Shown here: positions 26,299-39,022 of the stretch, in pieces
How the letters are laid out: every line of letters starts with the position of its first letter
Numbering within the stretch: position 1 is the first letter of the stretch
Position numbers and translations under genes: made by a program
The notes under the pieces: generated by a model
Databases searched by the model: none
What the model saw: the letters and a program-made list of their open reading frames with translations, nothing else
What the model was told of the DNA's origin: nothing
Assembly (NCBI GenBank): GCA_022496805.1
Contig: CM040101.1
Location: forward strand, 3,412,501 to 3,476,500
Length of the DNA stretch: 64,000 nt
DNA from: Pohlia nutans
Lineage: Eukaryota; Streptophyta; Bryopsida; Bryales; Mniaceae
Direction: 5' to 3'

Positions 26299-26870
26299 CC
26301 CTTAACTGCCTAAACGTTCATTTTTTGGACGATATACAATTTTCATTCACATTTTCTCATCCGTCACGCGCTTTTTGGAGTGTGGATTTTCACTATAGAT
26401 TTTATGGGAAATTAGCTTCAAGCATGTGAGAACTAATTAGAAATGGGATGATTTGAGATTTTTTTATGCCTCATTTCATGTTGTAGTGATTCACCCAAAA
26501 AATTGAAGATTTTGGTCTAAATGTGCTCTTGAAAAAGTCAACTCATAAAATTAAGCAACCAAAAAATCTCCAAAAATCACTACACTTAAAGTATTACATT
26601 TCAACCCGTTACAACAAATTTTCATCCACAAATTGTCAATATCTTATTTATAATTGAATTAAAAAAGAATTTTGAATTTTAAGTTTCAAATTTTATACAA
26701 AATATTGTTGATTGCAATCATAGATTTATCCATATGGATAGAATCTAAAATTCATAATGTACAGTTTTTATTCATACATCAAGTTAAAAATATCCCTCTT
26801 AGTTGCATTTTAAAATGCATCTTTGTAAAACTGACCAATTCAAAGAGGCCTATAGGCATTTAGGGTCTAA
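26295..26870 (+). mobile_element. TTAA element, family B
   Basis: Starts TTAACCCTTAACTGCCTAAA and ends GGCATTTAGGGTCTAA. Interior as in 2937-3507. An intact uninterrupted copy useful for comparison: it reads straight through the place that is interrupted at 33284 in another copy. Confidence 0.75.
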
Positions 26871-28569
26871 CAAGTGCTTTCGTGCACCAATTCGCTACAA
26901 ATAGAAGATTGGTTTATAAGTCCAAGACTCCAAAGCAAAAGTTAGGGCCATGTAGGTTAGCCAGTTAGTGCTAGGTAGGCCATATATGCCAAATATGCCC
27001 TAACATTTTGGTCTTTAGCTTTGGCCTATGTAGTCATTGTCTTTGGCTACGTGGTTCTTGTTTTTGGCTAGTTGGTCTTCAACTTTGACTACCTAACGAT
27101 ATTTATTTTTAGCTTTGTGATCTTTGGTTTTGGCTATATGGTTTTGGGTGATGGCAACCTAACATTGTGGTGTCCAAAATTACATTTTGTAGTGTTTGTG
27201 TTTTGAAACTCTCAAATTGATAATGTAGTTAATAACAAATGCAAGGGGGAACAATGCGTAAGTGGGAACAAATAGAGTTAATTGCTATTCTTTTTGAAAG
27301 AAAACTACCATACATTAGTCAGGGGGCATAACAAAACATTCTTTAGCTAATACTGCAACACATCCTTTTGCTTGTGCAAAAAATCAACATGTGAACAGGG
27401 AATTAATGATGTGGAACATGCAAAAACTATTGAAAAAATATAAATATGTTGAATTGCCAAACCATCTTTAGCAAAAGATGGCTTTGATTTTCTAGAAGAT
27501 TATGAGAGGGCCAATATTTTTTTGAAACTTAAGTTTCACAAAAAACCACCTATGGACCAAGATTTTGAGCACCTCTTGTCTATCTCCTAGGATCACTTCC
27601 CCGGACTCATCTATTTTTTTTCTTGTGCAAGTTGATGGTCGAGTCATTTGGGGTGTCAAAGCTTCTATATTAGTTTTTCTTTGTGAAGCAACACATATCA
27701 AAACTAGAATTTGAAAACTCAAACCAAATTCTAATCTTAACACTAACTATTGAAAGTCTTGTCTTACATCATTGCCTACAAGACGATGAAGGTGACACTA
27801 GGATATAATGTTTGCACAAGGATTTGAACTTGGTATCGAGATAATTACAAACTTTCTCTATAACATAATTTTCAACTCATGAGTTCAATGTTGTACACCC
27901 AATTCCATCCCTACACTCTAGAGACTTGCTCTGAAACCATCACCTAAAGTGCTTTTAAACCTTCTCCAAACTTAATTGTCATTCATTGATTTTGAATTGT
28001 TTAAAGATTGGTTTTATGACAAGTCTATAGGAAGGTTATGTGGTCTAGGGGCAACTTCCACTTTGAAAATTCATAGCAACTAGTACATGATATATTCACA
28101 AATTCTATTTTTTTTCCTTGTAAAATCATCATTTTCAATTGCTAACAATAAAAAAATATTTTTCTTTGAAAATAGTACTTCCAAGTATATTGAATTGCTT
28201 ATTTTGACAGTTTTAGGTGTTTCTACCTTATGCCCAATGTTGCACTAACTATATCACATAATTCTCAATAAAATGAATGAATAAGAGTCGTTATGACAAG
28301 TAGTGCACCTCAAACTGGTATTTAGAATGAACCATTGCCAAGGTAGAAGGATGCTATACCAGTCCAACACTAGATCAAGGCATTTTTTGGGCGAAATAGT
28401 GCTAGATTGCACCAGAAAAACAATTTGGCTAATAAATGACCAAAAACCATGAAGTTTTTTGCCATAAAACTTTAAATTAAAAAATATCTCGGATGAGATT
28501 GCCAGATTGTGGATGAAAACAAAATTATCGATATGTGATATCTTCTAATGTTATATTTTCTATCCAAGG
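26871..28569. other. Intergenic with degenerate short repeats
   Basis: Between about 27000 and 27175 a loose repeat of TTTGGCTANNTGGT-like words occurs. The segment 28010-28230 recurs at 30585-30790 and more weakly at 63755-63950 (for example CACTTTGAAAATTCATAG), a dispersed repeat of unknown class. No gene. Confidence 0.35.
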
Positions 28570-29300
28570 GTGTTTTCACGTTAGAGTATCATAGTTCTCA
28601 ACAAAAAAAAAATTCTAATGTTGTAAAGCATTTGCATTAATGACATAATATACTAAATAGGGAAAATACCAAAAACGTTTGAATATAGTAAAATAGAATC
28701 TTTTAGAATATCTTCAAAATATATTATAATATTCTAGAATCTTTTAGAATATTCATATGATCTTTTGGAATATTCCTACTGATGGCATTAATCTACTTGC
28801 AAACCACATTGAATGCATATTCTAGCCACACCACAGGCTCCGTTTCAATTAGCCAACCAAGCTCGCATTTTTTTTTTTTGAGAATTTGTCACTTTAAGGG
28901 GCGTTTAATGTAATGGAACAAAAGTTGTCGCCATAAACCTTTAATATACACCTTGCTCACAAAATATTTTGTAACCTCTTTGAATACAATACCTTTATGT
29001 TATAGGAATTGAGGAAAATTATTGCCATCACTATATCTTCAATGAAACGTATCAATTAAGGCAACAAAGTATTTATACTACAACGTCACCGAATGCAATG
29101 TATTACATTTTGGTCCAAATACTATTTTGTATATTTTAATTTTTTTTTAATATTCATACAGTCCTAGAATACCTTTTCACTGTGATTAACTTTTTGCCAA
29201 AAGACTAATTTCAATGACCAATAGAAAATCTTATTGCCACATTTCGCTTGTTATGCAATGTCACACTACACATTTTGAATGCCCTACCGTAAAATCACCC
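28570..29300 (+). repeat. Dispersed 0.7-kb repeat, copy 1
   Basis: Alignable with 50215-50910 in the same orientation. Shared landmarks are AATAGGGAAAATACCAAAAA, AGGGGCGTTTAATGTAA and CACTACACATTTTG. No coding capacity and no clear termini. Confidence 0.65.
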
Positions 29301-29734
29301 CCAATATGTGGATGGATGTTGAAATATAGAGCACCACTATAACATTTTATACGGCCACTTTGGCACTTCATGAAAAAAAAAACATATGCCATGTATGACT
29401 AGCTGTCTCCCATTTTGGACGCCCAGGTATTACACCTCCAATTGAGAACTTTTTTTATTTTATTACTGTGCAATATTTGAAAAAATTCTGAAAGTTCAAC
29501 TTGTAAGTGAACCTCTCATCGCTACTCAGGACCCCACTACAAATAGTAGATGGACTAAAAATTTAGGGTTGGTATTTCTTTTAGCTTCAAGTGTCTACAT
29601 TAACAATGTTGTAATGATACCGGTTTTTTGCAATAAGGTAGCCTTACCCAATACTACCCACTAATCCAATTCCGCTTAAATGTAGAGCACTTATTGATTT
29701 TAGAATGGGAATTTAGAGAGATAGTACATGTCAC

Positions 29735-30126
29735 TTACCCCTTAAACGTCAAGAGGGCCTGGGCGGGGCAACCCGGAAGGCATCTAAATTTTCGGAGCCG
29801 AAAAAAAAAAAAAAAAAAAAAAAAAACGAAAAATTGAAAAAACGGCTCTACTGGCCAGCAGTGTTGCGGCACTGTAGCACTGCGGCACTTTTCAAGAAAC
29901 GACTTCTGCTGCCCAACCTCAACTCCTGTTCATTTAGATAACTTTGATTGCTTGTCAATGACTCCACAATCTCCCAAATGAGGCGCAAATTTGCAAATTA
30001 GATCGCTTTTTCAGTAGCTTTCCAACGCACCAATCCTCGCTTGATTTGGTTGAGAAAATCTACTTTTTTCCTTAATTATTCCTTTATAACAAGCCCGTGG
30101 GGCTTGCTTTGACGTTTAAGGGTTAA
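29735..30126 (+). mobile_element. TTAA element, family D
   Basis: Starts TTACCCCTTAAACGTCAAGA and ends TTGACGTTTAAGGGTTAA in the inverted sense. An internal A run of more than 20 follows GGAGCCG. The interior recurs inverted at 37241-37625. Non-coding. Confidence 0.7.
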
Positions 30127-30924
30127 CTTCCAAGTAGCTAACCAGTAAGTCATGTGATGTACTATAGCTTTACACTTTAACTCTAGAATCACTGGCAGGT
30201 TCACATTTGAACAAAATTGGGTCAGTGGATGGTATTAGGTCAAACTACCTTACCATACTTGCAAGCAATGCTATTTTTTTGGAAAAATTCAGCCAAGATT
30301 TTCCTAAGTTCCTCCCTAAAAAGTATCATATATGAAGGGTTGGGAGCTCAAATCTCTTCAAAAAAAGTTTTGTCTGCATAGGTTGTAATATCCAACTTAC
30401 TAATCACAAAGGGATCCAACATACTAATTGTAATAGGATCCAACCTACTAATTGTAATTTGATTATCCAACCTTCTAAGTGTAAAACCATCCCACAAAGT
30501 ACTTAGATTTAGGTTTCATTGATTGAGTTTCATTGTAAAACCGTCCCCAGATTTAGGTTTCATTGATTGAGTTTCAATATTATAGAGTTTGGTTTTATGA
30601 CAAGTCTATGGGATGATTTTAGTGGTCTAAGCAACTTTCACTTTGAAAATTCATTATTCACAAATTCTAATTATTTTCTTTGTAAAATCATTATTTTTTA
30701 ATACTAAAAAATATTTTACCTTGAAAAAAGTTCCTCCAAGACTGCTCAAGATTTGCTTATAAGTACGATTTTAGGTGTTTCCACCTTAGAAAATGTAGAG
30801 TTGGAAAGGGTGGGGTCAACTAAGTCAAGACTCGCTGAAGATGGGATAGAGCAAACAGTGATGGAGATGGATTTATAAATTATCCAATAGAACTTCCATG
30901 AATCTCTAGCCAAAAACACAAGCA

Positions 30925-31342
30925 CTAACCCCTAAATGACCAAGAAGCCCAAATTAGACCTCATGTTTTTTATAACAGTTCTAAGTAGGTCTTATGTGGA
31001 CTATTCTTTGTTCAAAATTATTTCTTTTTTATCAACACATGCAATGATGCTCTTCATCATAACATTCAGTAACCTTCATGCCCAATCCCTTTCCTTCAGG
31101 CATTTGCTCATCACTTTGAGCCTCCACCTGTTCACTTAGCTATTGATGAAGTACTGTTAGGTGTGAAATATTCCACACCATCTACTGTAGAGCCAAGGCA
31201 AAGACAATGCATGCTACTGAATGTTATGACTGATTCTGGTGGTACAAAATTTGTCCCCACCTGAATTTATCTTTCTTACAATATGAGTGATTGAATCTTT
31301 CAGTTTAAAACTATGAATCCTTGGTACTTTAACAGGCGTTAA
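30925..31342 (+). mobile_element. TTAA element, family E
   Basis: Starts CTAACCCCTAAATGACCAAG. The end is worn, near TTTAACAGGCGTTAA. The interior shares GCCCAAATTAGACC, CTCATGTTTTTTATA and AACTATGAATCCTTGG with the other family E copies. Confidence 0.6.
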
Positions 31343-31935
31343 GAACAAAGAAAGAGCAATCTTGAATCTCATGCAGAATGCTGATGAATCTTCACAAGTC
31401 AGTCCATTATATTGATGCAAATTTTTTTTAAACAAATCCAGTTGAAGCCACAGGGTTCCAATGCACAGTCCGCGGAGAAATTTTAGCTTTACCGGCTAAG
31501 ATCTTACATTTTCTTGGACCAACCAGTCTTTTGGAGCATTTTCTCGTTTAGGTCTTAAGAAAATAGAGAATATTCTCTGATATCCCCCTAAAATGATCGA
31601 TTTTTTTCCTAAGATTTTGAACTCAATTAGGTAATTCTGAATTTCAACCGGCTCACTTGTAACTAAAGGTCGGTTCTCCCCGGACATTGGTAACCAATGT
31701 TGACGAGGCATCTATTTTGTACGGCATCAATGAGCACCAAATCAACAAAGAATCAAACCTTTGTGGAGAATGGAATGGAATACCTTTGCATGAACTCTAG
31801 AAATTGTCTCCCAAATCTGTGGGCACCAAGGATGGGTTTGCTCCATAGCTTTTAAACCATAAAATGCATGGTCTTGTATAAGATCAAATGATACATTGAT
31901 CAAAGAAATAATGTGGGATACTGCATTGGGGAAAT

Positions 31936-32513
31936 TGAACCCCTAAACGTCCTCACCCCTCTCCAAATTCGGCAGTTTTGCAAAGATGCATCATAAAATG
32001 CAACCTAGAGGGATATTTTGCACTTCAAGTATGAATAAAAGTTGTACATTATAAATTTTAGATTCTATCCATATGGTTAGATCTGCAATTGCTATCACCA
32101 ATACTTTGTATAAAATTTAAAACTTGAAATCGAAAATTCATTTGTAATATGATTACGAATAAGATATTGACAATTTGTGTATGAAAGTTTGTTGTGATTG
32201 GTTGAAATGTAGTATTCTAAGTGTAGTGATTTTTGGAGATTTTTTGGTTGCTTAATTTTATGAGTTGACTTTTTTAAGAGCACTTTTACATCGAAGTCTT
32301 CAAAATTTTAGGTGAATCACCACAACATGAAATGAGGCATAAAAATTTCACAAACCATCCCCTTTCTAATCATATCACACATTCATGAAGCTAACTTCCC
32401 ATAAAATACATAATTAAAAAATCCACGCTCCAAAAGGTCAATGAGGGATGAGAAAACTGTGTTTGATTTTGTACATCGTTCACTTTCTGGACGGTTGGAC
32501 GTTTGGGGGTTAA
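31936..32513 (-). mobile_element. TTAA element, family B, inverted
   Basis: Left end TGAACCCCTAAACGTCCTCA, right end GGACGTTTGGGGGTTAA. The interior is the reverse of 26295-26870. Non-coding. Confidence 0.7.
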
Positions 32514-33283
32514 ACTTAGGATTCACTTGTAAAAGGTGGGATCTTGAGATGGCATCATCATATTTTTGGACATTTTTTGCATAATCTGACGGCTTTTTCT
32601 TTTTTACTTGGATATCAAAATAAATTTAATGAGACCATATTCAATTTTTAATCCTGAAAATTATGCACAACATGAATAACGAAAGATTTGCTTTAGAAAC
32701 TTTGAAGCTTGCATGCAACTAACTCTAAGTGGTTACCCTAACTAAGAGTTGGTTACTACCTCTCCCTACTTGACACTATCAGTTTAACCCCTAACTACCA
32801 GAGCGTTTATTTTCTAAACGATGTACAGAACCAAAGTCTGTTTTCTCATCCATCATGCACTTTTGCAATGTGGATTTTTTAACTATAGATTTTATGGGAG
32901 GTTAGCTTCATGCATGTGTAATCCAGTTAGAAAGGGGATGATTTGTGGAATTTTGATGCCTCATTTCATGTTGCAATGATTTACCAAATAATTCTAAGAT
33001 CTTAGTTCAAAATTACTCTTGAAAAAATCAACTCGTAAATTTAAGCAAAAAATCCCCATAAATCACTACACTTAGAAAATTACATTTCAACCCATCACAA
33101 CAAATTTCATCCATAGATTGTCAATAGCTTATTTGTAATTGAATTACAATAGAATTTTGAATTTTAAGTTTCAACTTTTATACAAAATATTAGTGATTGC
33201 AATCATAGATCTAACTATATTGATAGAATCTAAAATTTACAGTGTACAACTTTTATTTATACATCAAGTTCAAAATATCCCTC

Positions 33284-33860
33284 TTAACCCCTAAATGTCA
33301 CAGCGTCCAGTTTCTGAACGACTAACAGATTCAAACTCACCCTACGTTCTCTTCAATGTTTGGATGAAAGTCATTTAAACATTTGGAGATACTTCATCAA
33401 ATTGTTGTCCTATCCAATGGTTGGATTTGGTGATATTAGAGTACATATTTTTCTAAAACTACAAATGTAGAAGTATGTCAAGTTGTTAACCAAGCCAAAA
33501 TTGCATTGACTGTAGTTCAAAAGTGGCCTTGCAAAAATGAGGTCATAGATTTAATTAGCACAAAATTTTCAAAGAATCCCCACATTAAGAGTATCTCATT
33601 TCAAATCATTCCAACAAATTTTTCTCCAAAAATGTTAATCATTTATTTGTAAGCAAATTTAGAAGGAATTTTTAATTTTAACTTTCAAAGTTTATAATAA
33701 AATATTGGTGAAGTATTGGTGAATCGAACTGTATGGATGGAATCTAGAATTCAAAATCTAGAACTTTCATTTGTATATCAATTCCAAAATATTCTTCTAA
33801 ATAGTACTTTATGATGAATTTTCTCAATTCTAGGGACACCCTAGTACAATTAGGGGTTAA
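33284..33860 (+). mobile_element. TTAA element, family C, nested
   Basis: Starts TTAACCCCTAAATGTCACAG and ends ATTAGGGGTTAA. Interior as in 11856-12442. Inserted at the TTAA of the surrounding family B element. Confidence 0.8.
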
Positions 33861-34403
33861 CTCCTAAAAGCTTGAGGCGTATTGGACAAAGCATAGAGGT
33901 GTTATAATATGTGCCTTCCATATGTTTGATGAAGTTTGGTTCAATACACAAAATTTAGGGCATCATCTCTACAACTAATCCGTCCAGTCAAACTTCCAAA
34001 AATCACTTTTGATATTTTTCGAATGAATTTAAAAGCATTAACCTTTGAAAATATGTATAAATTATAATTTTCACTTCTAGAGTTTAAAATTTATCATGAT
34101 TGGTTAAAGTTGGTTAATCTATTGCAAACTTCAAAAAAGCAAAAGAAATGATGAAGGAAACATCATTACTTTCCCCAAATAGCAAATATTATAACACTTA
34201 GATAATGTTGAGGTGATCCACTTTGAAAATTCTCCCAGGTGGAGTTTAATTAGGATTGACATAGTTCAAATTGTTTTGGAAAGTAGACTTGATTTAGTAT
34301 TTTTTAATTTAATTTAATATTTTCAAAAAAAAAATCTTTTGTTTCAAGCAGCCCGTTAGATTTAGGCAGCAACCAAAAAATGGACATTTGAGCATTTAGG
34401 TAA
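33857..34403 (-). mobile_element. TTAA element, family A, inverted, nested
   Basis: Begins TTAACTCCTAAAAGCTTGAG, sharing its TTAA with the family C element, and ends GCATTTAGGTAA (last TTAA changed to GTAA). The interior is the reverse of 1768-2315. Confidence 0.75.
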
Positions 34404-34469
34404 TTGCATTTATAATGCATCTTTGAAAACTGCCCAAATTGGAGAGGGCTGAAGGCATTTAGGGGTTAA

Positions 34470-35451
34470 GGGTTAAGACAAACAAGCCAGTAAGCAAGTC
34501 AAATATTGTGCCCTAGAAACCAACATGGTGGTACAGTACCCACCAACAAGTTTACGCTCATTCAACTTTCAAAAAATTGCCAATGAAAATTACAAAAATT
34601 ATAAGCTTTGAGTTTAATTTGGACAAATTGTAATGCATAAGATGAACCACACATACAATTGAGTTTTGATAAAACAAAAGACCTTTTTTAATCTATTTTT
34701 ATTTGAAATTCAGACCTTCATTTTTTACCCTTAATTCAAACAACTATGAATACAAATTTTGTTACTTATGGTTTATAAAACTTTCAATGGAAAGAATGCA
34801 GATCCTTTGTAGAATCATGTGAAAAAAAAATCATGAGTTTTTGGATCATACTTACTAAAATATCAATATTTGAAGTTTTCAGTTCAAAAATGTTCAATTT
34901 GAATACAAATATTGTATTTTTTTAATATTTGATCCAAAAATTGTCCAAAAAAGTAAATTTTCACACTTCAAGTGGTTTAATATATTTTGATATCAATATT
35001 AATATTTTTTTTATAAATTTGGTTATTTGATTCAATTCTTTGAAAAGCTGAATGAACGTAAACTTATTGATGGGTACTGTACAATCATATCATGACCACT
35101 TTAGCTGCGTGATGTGTCTTGCACTCAATCCCAGTTTGGATGGCAGATGTGACTCAACAATCAACATGTCTGTTATGGAATGTGCAATGAAGTGCAAATT
35201 CATTGCATATCAAGGCACAATAATGTTGTTTCTTCATTCATGATTAAAAAAAAGGGCCACAAGATGTGTCTGATTTGCACAATTCCACCATCAAGCTCTG
35301 GGAAATCCTCCTGCACATCATCAAAAAAAAAATTACCTTACAGAAAGGAGAATTTGTTCAAAAATTTGAATTGCAACAAGGCATTGAAATCATCAACTCA
35401 ATTCCCATCAACAAATGTAGGGTGTTGGTATCAGAAGGCAATTACAATAAA
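34470..35451. other. Intergenic, no gene seen
   Basis: AT-rich. Open frames at 35052-35547 overlap each other and run into the repeat at 35450. No motif supports them. Confidence 0.35.
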
Positions 35452-35466
35452 CGTCAAGAGGGCCCC

Positions 35467-36870
35467 GACTCTAAATCCCCCTCGACGTTAACCCCTAAAG
35501 GACCAAGTGTCCTAACTAGGACATTTAGAGAACCGGGTAGGTTCTAGTGAACACATTTTTGATCGAATTTTTAAAGAAATTAAATAGTGGATTCCCCAAT
35601 GTGCCACGAAAATAAGGATTTTTTTTTTTTTTTGAATTTTTGAATTTTGACACTGTATGTGAAAGTTATGAGGGGAAATGTGTTTTTTTCAAGAGAAAGG
35701 GCACCGGGACAATAGAGAAATAGTTCAATTTTAGGGGGGGCAACAAGATGGGCGGAGTGTGGAAAATGGGGTGGACTGTGGGGGGTAGAAGGCCACTCCA
35801 TTTTCTAAACCCATTAATACATATATATATATATATATATATTTATAAATAAAGATATCTTAAACAAAACAATACTATTTTAAACTGAAAATTATTATTT
35901 TAATTAAAAATTATTTTTATAATTAAAGAAATATTATTTTAAAAATTTGAAAATTAAAAATTTGAAACTTAAATAAAAATAAAAATCGTCCAATGAAGGA
36001 CTGCCACATGGTAGTCCACCTTCAAAGTTAGTGGGGTCATGAACATTGGAATGAGTTGGGTGAGGTGGCACTACGATTCCTTCCTCCACCCTTTATTTCC
36101 CCCCTAACCCCCAAAATTCTTAGAAAATATGCTACATGTCTTTTAAAACTTGGAGATTTTTATTTTTTTTCAATTTTTTTTTCGCCATTCTATAGAGGGT
36201 GGAATGTACTTATGTTTCACCGCTCAGATTCGTATTTTAAATAAAAGAAGTAAAAAATATTGCAATTATTCCAAAAACAAAGAGTCTTTTTTGAATTTTT
36301 AAACCCCCAACAAGTGCAGGGTGTTCTTCAACATCCTAAGCATCTCCAAACGCAACGAAAATGGGTACACAACTAAGTAACATCATATAGAATGTGAAAG
36401 TGAAGTGGGACAGGTTTTGGTAGTGAGGTTTTTTTGATGTAGCCTTGGTCAAACGTATCTGAAATTTTCGGGCATGTGTTTTTTTGAGGTGTTTTTTTCC
36501 ATCAAACGCAATTATCTTGCAATCCGTGCAGCCAAAATCAACGAAATCTGTTGTGTATGTTTTCCAAGTAGTTTAGGACATGATCTTACAGTTAGAAGGT
36601 AAAAAATAACATTTTTTTAGAATTTTTGCATAGGGGAGTAAAAATGGCAGCATTGGAGTGTTTTTGGAGGAAAAACACTCCGGTCCTTTAGGGGTTAATG
36701 CAAACACTATTCACCTATGGGCCCCATTTTCTGAAATTTCCAAGAGGACCCTCTTGGGAATTCAAAACCCTTGGAAGAGGGGGTTATTTTTTAAAGTGGG
36801 CCCCTACATACACAAAATAGGGGGCAATTTTTGTCCTCTTCCATTAACGTCGAGGGGGGGATTTTGAGTC
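35467..36870. repeat. 25-bp inverted repeat interrupted by family F element
   Basis: ATCCCCCTCGACGTTAA (ending 35491) is matched by its inverse TTAACGTCGAGGGGGGAT (starting about 36845), extending to GACTC on both outer sides. The family F element sits at the TTAA of the left arm, so an older palindromic unit was split by it. Confidence 0.5.
35488..36698 (+). mobile_element. TTAA element, family F (1.2 kb)
   Basis: Starts TTAACCCCTAAAGGACCAAG and ends CCGGTCCTTTAGGGGTTAA. The largest uninterrupted TTAA element here. It contains an AT microsatellite at 35821-35845. The open frames within it are short and proline-rich, and no transposase is recognised. Confidence 0.75.
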
Positions 36871-37244
36871 TCTCTCAAGAGGGTCCTTAGAGGGCAACCC
36901 GAAGAGCATCTCCAAAAGTATGTTGCTGCTGCTGCATCAAACAAAAATAAAATAAACTGCCATGCCGTCGGTGCTGGCCAATTTTTTGCTCTTTAAAAAA
37001 AATTAAAAAATTGTCTCACTCCACAATTGTTGCCCGATCATAGCTCCCTCCTTCCCCCGATTCCTTCATTTGGTTGTGGATTGTTCCACAGTTGTCTAAT
37101 TTAGGCATATTTCCTAAATTTAGCTTGTCTTTTTCATCACCCTTCCAAAGCACCAATCCATTTCAATTTGGATTGAGAAAATCCACTTTTTTTCTCTCCA
37201 TTATTCTCTCATAAACAAGTCCATGGGGCTTTTTTGATGTTTAA
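36871..37244 (+). mobile_element. TTAA element, family D (left end unclear)
   Basis: Contains AAGAGGGTCCTTAGAGGG and GGCAACCCGAAGAGCATC, as in the start of 29735-30126, and ends GGGGCTTTTTTGATGTTTAA. Its left terminus merges with the inverted repeat 35467-36870. It shares its right TTAA with the next element. Confidence 0.5.
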
Positions 37245-37625
37245 CCCTTAAACGTCAAGGTAAGCCCCATGGGCTTATTTAAAAGAGAATAATCAAGAAA
37301 AAAGTAGATTTTCTGAACCAAATCAAGCGTGAATTGGTGCGTTGGAAAGCTACTGAAAAAGTGATCTAGATTGCAAATTTGCGCCTCATTTGAGAGATTG
37401 TGGAATCGTTGGTAAGCAATCAAAGTTATGAAATTGAACAAGTTTTTGAGGTTGGGGCAGCTGAGATGCCGTAGTGCTACAATGCTACAGTGCTGGCCAG
37501 CAGTGTCTCGCAGAGCCGTTTTTGCATTTTTAATTTTTTAATTTTTTTAATTTTTTAATTTTTTTTTCCCTTCGAAAATTTAGATGCCTTCCGGGCTGCC
37601 CCGCCCAGGCCCTCTTGACATTTAA
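37241..37625 (-). mobile_element. TTAA element, family D, inverted
   Basis: Starts TTAACCCTTAAACGTCAAGG and ends CCCTCTTGACATTTAA. Reverse of 29735-30126. It shares its right TTAA with the family G element. Confidence 0.75.
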
Positions 37626-38438
37626 CCCCTAAGCGTCCCGGCGTCCATATTTTGGACGTTTTTGGGGGTACAGTCACCTTCGAAGAGCTGCAACTTTTGC
37701 AAAACATGTCCGATTTTCTTGAAATTTTGAAAAAAACTCCCCGCATGATGTATGGAACGTGTGGTAAAAATTTCAGATCAATCCGAGATGAATTGAATTT
37801 TTGGTGATCATTTGAAAGTAGGTATGTTTTTTTTGGACAGTTCTGTGAATTTTGATGGCAGCAACTTCGGGGGCTTGTATCTCCTTCATCCCAAGTCCGT
37901 TTTCAATAAAACTTGTTGGGTTGAATTCCCCTTGAAGTCTAGTTATCATGGTAAAATTTTCAGGTCAATCCATGTTGTTATGAATGTTTGGTAGTCATTT
38001 TAGTGCACGGGTCTAGTTTGGACACTTTTTGCTTTTTGGTTCAAATGGGTCACTTTTCGGGCTACTTTTTGACATTGCAAGGCCATTTTAGGGTACATTA
38101 AATTTTTTCATGAGGCTTTTTTGGTACTAATGTGTTTATATCATGATTTTGAACAACTTTATAGTTCAACGTTTTTTCATTTGAGTAATTTCGAAAACGA
38201 ATTTCACCTCTAACTGTGTTGCTAGGAAAATTTCAGCATCCTTTTTTAGCACTAAAACACTATGATCTTGCAATCTATATGGCCAATTGACCTCAAAATT
38301 GATCCACATGATCTACAACATGTATGTTACAAGATTGTACGGTTGAGATTTCTATACCTCACTTACATTTAGACCTATAACACATCAAAAGCGATGATGA
38401 TGTTAAGCCCAAAAAAGCTAGGGACCTTTAGGGGTTAA
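37622..38438 (+). mobile_element. TTAA element, family G
   Basis: Starts TTAACCCCTAAGCGTCCCGG and ends GGGACCTTTAGGGGTTAA. It has an internal open frame of 60 codons without motif. A shrunken inverted relative is at 48101-48226. Confidence 0.75.
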
Positions 38439-38448
38439 GGGTTAAGGG

Positions 38449-39022
38449 TTCACCCTTAAACGTCTTCACTCCTCTCCAAATTTTGCAATTTTGCAAAGAT
38501 GCATTATAAAATGCAACTAATACGGATATTTTGAACTTGATGTATACATAAAAGTTGTACATTATAAATTTTTGAATCTATTCATACGGTTAGATCTGCG
38601 ATTGCTATCACCAATATTTTTGTATAAAACTTGAAATTGAGAAAACTTTTGTAATTTGATTATGAATAAGATATCGACAATTTGTACACGAAATTTGTTG
38701 TGATTGGTTGAAATGTGTAATACTCTAAGTTTAGTGATTTTTGGAGATTTTTTGGTTGCTTAAATCTATGAGTTGACTTTTTTAAGAGCACTTTTACAAT
38801 GAAATCTTCAAAATTTTGGGTGAATCACTACAACATGAAATGAGGCATGAAAATTTCACAAATCATCCCCTTTCTAATCGGATCACACATGCCTGAAGCC
38901 AACTTCCCATAAAATATATAGTAAAAAATCCATCCTGCAAAAAGTCAGTGACAGATGAAAAAACTGTGTTTGATTATGTACATCGGTTGGACGAAGTGGA
39001 CGGTGGGACGTTTAGGGGTTAA
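38449..39022 (-). mobile_element. TTAA element, family B, inverted
   Basis: Starts TTCACCCTTAAACGTCTTCA and ends GGGACGTTTAGGGGTTAA. Reverse of 26295-26870. It follows the family G element after a short GGGTTAA repeat. Confidence 0.75.

Larger units (their letters stand above)
32784..34469 (+). mobile_element. TTAA element, family B, split by nested insertions
   Basis: Left part 32784-33287 (starts TTAACCCCTAACTACC), right part 34400-34469 (ends GGCATTTAGGGGTTAA). The missing middle is occupied by a family C and an inverted family A element. Removing 33284-34403 and keeping one TTAA restores the continuous family B sequence as seen near 49165. Confidence 0.8.

Noticed and set aside
35052..35547. 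Overlapping ORFs of 63-103 codons
   Set aside because: Three different frames overlap with similar scores, run into repeat sequence and show no conserved motif.
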